From NCBI GenBank assembly GCA_002688155.1, contig NZCH01000079.1:1-11467 (forward strand): a DNA stretch of 11,467 nt, given 5' to 3'. Positions within the stretch are counted from its first letter, which is position 1, and every line of letters starts with the position of its first letter. Below, piece by piece: positions 7,459-11,467 of this stretch. The notes beneath the pieces were generated by a model. It was not told the origin of the DNA and did not search any database. It worked only from the letters and a program-made list of their open reading frames with translations. The position numbers and the translations under genes are program-made. This DNA comes from Phycisphaerae bacterium (GTDB taxonomy: Bacteria > Planctomycetota > Phycisphaerae > Phycisphaerales > Phycisphaeraceae).

Positions 7459-8943
7459 ATGTACAAACTCGTCCTGATCCTGAAGTACCTTCGCCGCAAG
7501 CTTGCACCGATGTTCGCAGCGCTTGCGGTAACGCTTTGCACGGCGATGGTGATCATCGTGATCAGCGTGATGGGTGGTTTTCTCGATCTGATGCGCACTT
7601 CGGCGCGCAAACTCACGGGCGACGTGATCGTGCACGGTGACATCACCGGGTTTCGGCATTACCAGGAAATGATTGACGCGATCGAAGCTCTGCCCGAAGC
7701 GGACGCGGCCACGGCGCTCATATCCAGTTTCGGACTGGTGAACGTCAATGGCCATGTCGTGGGCGCGGAAGTCGTCGGAATCGACCCGGAAAAGTTTGAC
7801 AACGTCGTCCAGTACCGCGACACGCTGTACTGGACCAGCGCGCACTTCCTCGACATGTTTCGTAATGACGCGTTTTTCACCGGCCAGCCGCCGGAGAATC
7901 AGCCGGCGATTGAAGCGGACATCCGCACGTACGAGCAAAACGAGTTTCGCGATTTCGGCATGGCTTTCAAACCGTTGCCGCACGGAGAGCAGTTGCCCGG
8001 TTGTGTGATGGGTATCGAGGTCGCGCCGACGAACCTGCGCAACAAGCAAGGCAAGTACAAACTGGTGGAGAGCCGGACGCTGGGGCACCAGGTGACGGTG
8101 ACGGTCGTGCCGCTCAGCGCCAAAGGCACGCTGGGCGCTTATGAGCCGGCACGGAGATCGTTCGTAATCGTCAATGAATCTAAAAGCGGACTGTACGACA
8201 TCGACAAGTCGCGCGCATACGTGCCGTTCGATCTGCTGCAGAAGATGCTGGAAATGGAGCGTATCGAGTCGCCGCACTTCGATCCGCAGACCGGAGAAAC
8301 GCTGCCGGGCAAGAAAGTCACACCCGCGCGGGCAACCGACATCATGGTGCGCGGCGCGCCTGGCGTACCGCTTTCTCAGGTACGTGATGCAGTGCAACGC
8401 GCCACCGACGCGGTGGTCAACGATCACGGCGGCGACCGCTTTCCTTTTGTCATGACATGGGAGGACAGGCACGGCGTGCTGCTGTCGGCTGTGCAGAACG
8501 AGAAAGGCTTGATCACGTTTCTGTTCGCGATCATCAGCGTTGTAGCGTTCGTGATGGTGGCGACGACGTTTTACAACATCGTACTCGAGAAAACACACGA
8601 TATCGGCGTGTTGCGCGCAATCGGCGGATCACGTATCGGCGTCGCGTCGATCTTTCTCGGCTACGGGCTGGCGATCGGCGTGATCGGCGCAGTGCTTGGA
8701 TTTGGAATGGCGTGGGTTATCGTGTTCAACCTCAATGAAATCAACCTGTTCCTGTGCAACAAGTTCGACGTGTGCATGTGGAAGCCGCAAACGTATTACT
8801 TTGACGAGGTGCCCGAACAGATCAACGCGATCGAGGTGATCTGGATCATGATCGGGGCGGTGGTTAGCAGCGTCGGCGGATCGATGATCCCCGCCGTCGT
8901 CGCCGCGATGACCGACCCGGCGCAGTCGCTGAGGTATGAGTAG
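7459..8943 (+). CDS. LolC/LolE-type lipoprotein-releasing ABC permease
   Basis: Inner-membrane subunit of a MacB/LolC-type ABC exporter, probably extracting lipoproteins from the inner membrane. 494 aa with the family's four-helix layout: TM1 about 19-39, a large periplasmic domain (about 41-347), TM2 about 351-373, a cytoplasmic coupling segment EKTHDIGVLRAIGGS (377-391), TM3 about 396-424, TM4 about 458-482, then the typical ending DPAQSLRYE. The N-terminus MYKLVLILKYLRRK also fits. The periplasmic domain is roughly 80-90 residues longer than in E. coli LolC. The start is the ATG at 7459; a TTG at 7453 is in frame but less likely. No Shine-Dalgarno site is visible. The partner ATPase lies 239 nt downstream. 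Only one permease is present, so it may work as a homodimer (inference); I cannot assign LolC versus LolE. Confidence 0.88.
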   Translation: MYKLVLILKYLRRKLAPMFAALAVTLCTAMVIIVISVMGGFLDLMRTSARKLTGDVIVHGDITGFRHYQEMIDAIEALPEADAATALISSFGLVNVNGHVVGAEVVGIDPEKFDNVVQYRDTLYWTSAHFLDMFRNDAFFTGQPPENQPAIEADIRTYEQNEFRDFGMAFKPLPHGEQLPGCVMGIEVAPTNLRNKQGKYKLVESRTLGHQVTVTVVPLSAKGTLGAYEPARRSFVIVNESKSGLYDIDKSRAYVPFDLLQKMLEMERIESPHFDPQTGETLPGKKVTPARATDIMVRGAPGVPLSQVRDAVQRATDAVVNDHGGDRFPFVMTWEDRHGVLLSAVQNEKGLITFLFAIISVVAFVMVATTFYNIVLEKTHDIGVLRAIGGSRIGVASIFLGYGLAIGVIGAVLGFGMAWVIVFNLNEINLFLCNKFDVCMWKPQTYYFDEVPEQINAIEVIWIMIGAVVSSVGGSMIPAVVAAMTDPAQSLRYE

Positions 8944-9182
8944 AGTAGATGACACGCAAAGCAGTGAAGCGTAAGAGACGAAATACCCAGGCACCCGAAT
9001 ACCCCATGATAAAGGGATGCCCAGTGTCGAACGCCCAAATCAAACCCCATGACCGAAACTTGAAACCCGATCTGCGTCCAGGAACCCGTGCGGCAGCCCG
9101 CAGACGGACAGCCGCGTGCGTGGCATCCCGACTTTTTACTTTTGCTATCCGACTTTCCAACATTCTGACTTGACCTGAACCG
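8944..9182. other. 239-nt spacer between permease and ATPase genes
   Basis: I find no convincing gene here. A 74-codon plus-strand frame from 8949 is Arg/Lys-rich, has low-complexity wording such as repeated AAACCC-like stretches, and resembles no family I know. The right third (9130-9171) holds GACTT-rich repeats. No clear promoter or terminator is visible. Confidence 0.5.
9130..9171. repeat. GACTT-rich repeat before the lolD-type gene
   Basis: Three GACTT units occur at 9130, 9151 and 9167. The pattern CCGACTTT-TTACT-CCGACTTTC resembles, in opposite orientation, the left arm of the repeat before the permease gene, read there as CCGACTTT-CTTACT-CGACTTTC on the minus strand. The 9-mer TTCTGACTT is shared in the same orientation (7435-7443 and 9163-9171), 15 and 11 nt before the respective start codons. 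Confidence 0.5.
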
Positions 9183-9869
9183 ATGCAATTACACGCAACC
9201 AACCTGCACAAGACGTACAACATCGGCGGCGGTGATGTGCGCGTGCTGCGCGGTGTGAACTTGAAGGTTGAGTCGGGCCAGTGGGTGGCGGTGCTGGGGG
9301 CGTCGGGTTCGGGCAAGAGCACGCTGTTGCACTTGCTGGGCGGTCTGGACCGGCCGGACGATGGGTCGGTTCAGTACGACGGGAAAAACCTGTTCAACCT
9401 GGAGGGTGGAACGCTGGACCGGTACCGCAACGCGCACGTCGGGTTCGTCTTTCAGTTCTACCATCTTCTTCCGGAACTGAACGCGCGCGAGAACGTGCTG
9501 ATCGCGGCGATGATCGGCAGGTCCGTATTCGGGTGGCCCGGCGCGCGCGACGCGTGTGGTAAGCGCGCGGACGAGTTGCTGGACAGGCTTGGGCTCAAGG
9601 ACCGGGCCAGGCACAAGCCGGGCAAACTGTCAGGGGGTGAACGCCAGCGTGTCGCGATCGCGCGGGCGCTGATCAACGAACCTGACGTGCTTCTGGCCGA
9701 CGAACCGACGGGCAATCTCGACGCCGGTACGGGCGAGCATATCCTCGACCTGTTGCGGCAATTGCACGCGGGTGGTCAGTCGATCGTGATGGTCACACAT
9801 GACCAGCGCATCTCCGCGGCCGCGGACAGGCGTGAACTGCTGATCGAGGGCCAGTTGCAGCACGAGTAA
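9183..9869 (+). CDS. lolD: LolD-type ABC transporter ATPase
   Basis: 228-aa cytoplasmic ATPase that powers the adjacent permease, of the LolD/MacB/FtsE group of ABC proteins. All catalytic motifs are intact: Walker A GASGSGKST (39-47), Q-loop Gln91 within FQFYHLLPELNARENV, signature LSGGERQR (149-156), Walker B VLLADEP (169-175), D-loop NLD (178-180) and switch His206. The FYHLLPELNARENV wording is typical of this group. The ATG at 9183 gives the normal N-terminus MQLHATNLHKTY; no Shine-Dalgarno site precedes it. The LolD name follows from context with the LolC/E-type permease; a MacB-like role in exporting something else is possible. Confidence 0.9.
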   Translation: MQLHATNLHKTYNIGGGDVRVLRGVNLKVESGQWVAVLGASGSGKSTLLHLLGGLDRPDDGSVQYDGKNLFNLEGGTLDRYRNAHVGFVFQFYHLLPELNARENVLIAAMIGRSVFGWPGARDACGKRADELLDRLGLKDRARHKPGKLSGGERQRVAIARALINEPDVLLADEPTGNLDAGTGEHILDLLRQLHAGGQSIVMVTHDQRISAAADRRELLIEGQLQHE

Positions 9870-9905
9870 CGCGTCAGCGAATCGGTAACGCCTGTGGACC
9901 GCGGC

Positions 9906-9925
9906 CCCGGTCGCAGGCGACCGGG
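9906..9925. terminator. GC hairpin between convergent genes
   Basis: CCCGGTCG and CGACCGGG form a perfect 8-bp stem around CAGG, 36 nt after the lolD-type stop and 27 nt from the end of the convergent secretin gene. No T-run follows directly on either strand, so termination is only likely from position and stability. A separate 10-bp palindrome AATCGCGATT lies at 9934-9943. Confidence 0.4.
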
Positions 9926-9952
9926 CTAATAGTAATCGCGATTCGAACAATT

Positions 9953-11467
9953 TTACGGCGCTTCCCATTCCAGCGGGCCCTGCCGGCGCAGACGTTCGGG
10001 CAGGTAGCGGCGCACCTCAGGCAGTTGCAGTGTGTTGCTGAGTGCTTCGCCGTCGCGCGCCAACTCCTGTCGGACGGCCGGGTAGTACTGCTCGGTGAAG
10101 AAGAAGTACTTGGCCGTTTCCTCGTCGATCAGGTAGACCTTGTCTTCCTTGACGGTCGGCATGAGGATGAGACGCCCGAGCGTAAAGTTCTGCAGCGTCA
10201 ATGACGCACGCGACGCGTTGAGTTCGACGGTGCGCTTAAGCACTATCGCGCGGCGAAGGCGCTTCAGGTCCTTGGCGTTTTGAATCAGGATCGAATACCG
10301 CTGCCGGCCCTGTTCGTCCGGCTGGTTCAGTTGCCAAAGCAGCTTGTCCCAAGTCTTCCGGTCAGGGCAGTCAAACGTCTCGACGTGCGGCACCGGCTGA
10401 CGCATGACCGTCACCGGATCGGTCTCGTACTGGTACAGCGTGTACGTCATCGCGATGGCCTTGTCGTACAGATTCAATTTGTCGAAGAACAGGTTGACGT
10501 CAAGCTGGCTGTCGGGAGGTACGTTAATCTCCCCCAGCTTCGCGAAATATTTCGTGAGGAAATTCACATTAAAGCCCGTTTCGCTTTCGAGATCCTCTTC
10601 AAAGAAGATGACCTTGTGCGGGTCAACCGCGGCGTCGATTTCGAGACGTTTGATGACCTCGTACATCTGGCGGTAGACCAGGATGCGCTCACCGGGAAAG
10701 CGGCCGTTGGTGAACGTGCGCAGCGGGTAACTGCCGGCCAAGTCAACGTTGCGCATTGCGATGATGTCCGCCAGCCGCTGGGCGTGCCGCAATTGCCGGT
10801 TCTGGGTGATGAACTTGAGGTCGAACACGTCCTCGGCACGGATGCGGTAGGCGCTTCGGAACAGCTCGTTGTCGAAGCTGTCAAACGCGTCTTTGTCTTC
10901 CGGCAGAGCCGAGGTCACCAGTTGCCGTTCGGGCAGGACACGCGGTGTGACAATGATGATCACCTCACGCTTGAGACGCTCGTTGCGCTCATCGCGAAAC
11001 GCCGAACCGATGATCGGCAGGTCGCCCAGAAAAGGCACCTTGGACTGATCCTTCGTGACGTCCCTGGCGACCAGGCCACCGATGATGAACGGTGTGTTGT
11101 TGGGCACGCGCGTGTGCGTTTCGACGACCCGCTCGGAAATCGTGGGCGCGCTGGCGATGATGTCGCCAGCGCTGTCGTGCACCTCGACGTCCTCGTTGGG
11201 CACCACCGCGGTGACGGACGCGGCGATCTGCATACTCACCTGCTCACCATCGGCGCTGATGCGCGGCCGGACGTTTAACTCGATCCCCGCAGTCTCCGAG
11301 ATGAAGCCGACGGAGAAGGTGTTCGCGTTGGGGTTTGCCACGGATGTCACAATCCGTATCTTTTCCGCGACCTTGATGTACGCCTGCCGGTTGTTGACCG
11401 TGAGGACACTGGGCCGGGACAGGATCTCGGCGTCGCCGTTGCGGATCAGCGCTTCGACCTCGACGGA
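9953..11467 (-). CDS. secretin (type II/IV-pilus-type outer-membrane pore) with long C-terminal extension, 5' end beyond the window
   Basis: 504 residues are visible; the frame is open at the right edge, so N-terminal domains are missing. Residues 1-177 of this fragment are the secretin core of type II secretion and type IV pilus pores: AEILSRPSVLTVNN near the start, GIELNVRPRI, then TPFIIGGLVARD, the hallmark VPFLGDLPIIGSAFR, and REVIIIVTPRVL. Such proteins form multimeric outer-membrane channels. Normally only a short pilotin-binding segment follows. Here about 327 more residues follow (roughly 9956-10936), charged, with mixed helical and strand character, no membrane segment and no domain I recognise; Trp, Phe and Tyr are well represented, as in a folded domain. 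No other pilus or secretion gene is in the window, so I give no symbol. Confidence 0.9.
   Translation of the reverse strand, partial: SVEVEALIRNGDAEILSRPSVLTVNNRQAYIKVAEKIRIVTSVANPNANTFSVGFISETAGIELNVRPRISADGEQVSMQIAASVTAVVPNEDVEVHDSAGDIIASAPTISERVVETHTRVPNNTPFIIGGLVARDVTKDQSKVPFLGDLPIIGSAFRDERNERLKREVIIIVTPRVLPERQLVTSALPEDKDAFDSFDNELFRSAYRIRAEDVFDLKFITQNRQLRHAQRLADIIAMRNVDLAGSYPLRTFTNGRFPGERILVYRQMYEVIKRLEIDAAVDPHKVIFFEEDLESETGFNVNFLTKYFAKLGEINVPPDSQLDVNLFFDKLNLYDKAIAMTYTLYQYETDPVTVMRQPVPHVETFDCPDRKTWDKLLWQLNQPDEQGRQRYSILIQNAKDLKRLRRAIVLKRTVELNASRASLTLQNFTLGRLILMPTVKEDKVYLIDEETAKYFFFTEQYYPAVRQELARDGEALSNTLQLPEVRRYLPERLRRQGPLEWEAP

Noticed and set aside
7450..8598. 382-codon open frame on the minus strand
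   Set aside because: It is antisense to the LolC/E-type permease, which has a clear membrane layout. The translation is Arg/His/Val/Asp-rich, as expected of an antisense frame.
8949..9173. 74-codon plus-strand frame between the permease and ATPase genes
   Set aside because: It is Arg/Lys-rich with repetitive wording, matches nothing known, and overlaps the GACTT repeats. It has a weak purine-rich stretch upstream but no other sign of coding.
10280..11278. 332-codon open frame on the plus strand
   Set aside because: It is antisense to the secretin, whose core motifs are intact. The composition is that of a mirror frame.
1..11467. CRISPR arrays, tRNA or rRNA genes, insertion sequences, phage or toxin-antitoxin genes
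   Set aside because: I saw no regularly spaced direct repeats, no tRNA-like cloverleaf, no transposase or integrase motifs and no paired small toxin-antitoxin genes. The real genes are mainly housekeeping or envelope genes.

Overview
The window reads as ordinary chromosomal DNA from a high-G+C, Gram-negative-type bacterium. A secretin and a LolC/LolD-type lipoprotein exporter imply two membranes, and MurB implies peptidoglycan synthesis. My best guess is Planctomycetota, perhaps Phycisphaerae. That rests on the overall gene style, the large uncharacterised secreted protein, the scarcity of Shine-Dalgarno sites on the plus strand and the TACAAT boxes next to start codons. No 16S or other marker gene is present, so this is an inference.

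Left block (1-5026, all minus strand; transcription runs right to left). In transcription order it holds a 595-aa exported protein I do not recognise (3239-5026), a membrane-anchored or secreted clan GH-A glycosidase resembling GH113 (2074-3201), purD (694-1980), a possible 23-codon ORF (613-684) and an SGNH/GDSL hydrolase whose 3' end is cut off by the window edge (1-612). Spacers are short (37, 93, 9 and 0 nt), so one transcript is plausible. A strong GC hairpin lies in the spacer before purD.

Middle block (5226-9869, all plus strand): mnmA (tRNA 2-thiouridylase), murB (UDP-MurNAc synthesis), a LolC/E-type permease and a LolD-type ATPase. mnmA and murB each have a CCTACAATG box 7-8 nt before the likely start codon, which suggests leaderless transcripts from separate promoters. 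The permease and ATPase form one exporter but are separated by 239 nt. The spacers on both sides of the permease gene carry related GACTT-rich repeats, and the first can fold as a long imperfect hairpin.

Right block (9953-11467, minus strand): the 3' part of a secretin gene. Its secretin core ends normally but is followed by about 327 further residues that I do not recognise. It converges on the ATPase gene across an 83-nt spacer with a GC hairpin.

No tRNA, rRNA, CRISPR array, insertion sequence or phage gene is visible, and no gap between genes exceeds 300 nt. I see no clear new multi-gene system. The points most worth a second look are the secretin's C-terminal extension, the GACTT intergenic repeats, the TACAAT/leaderless starts, the TGA immediately before the hydrolase ATG, and the exported-protein/glycosidase pair.
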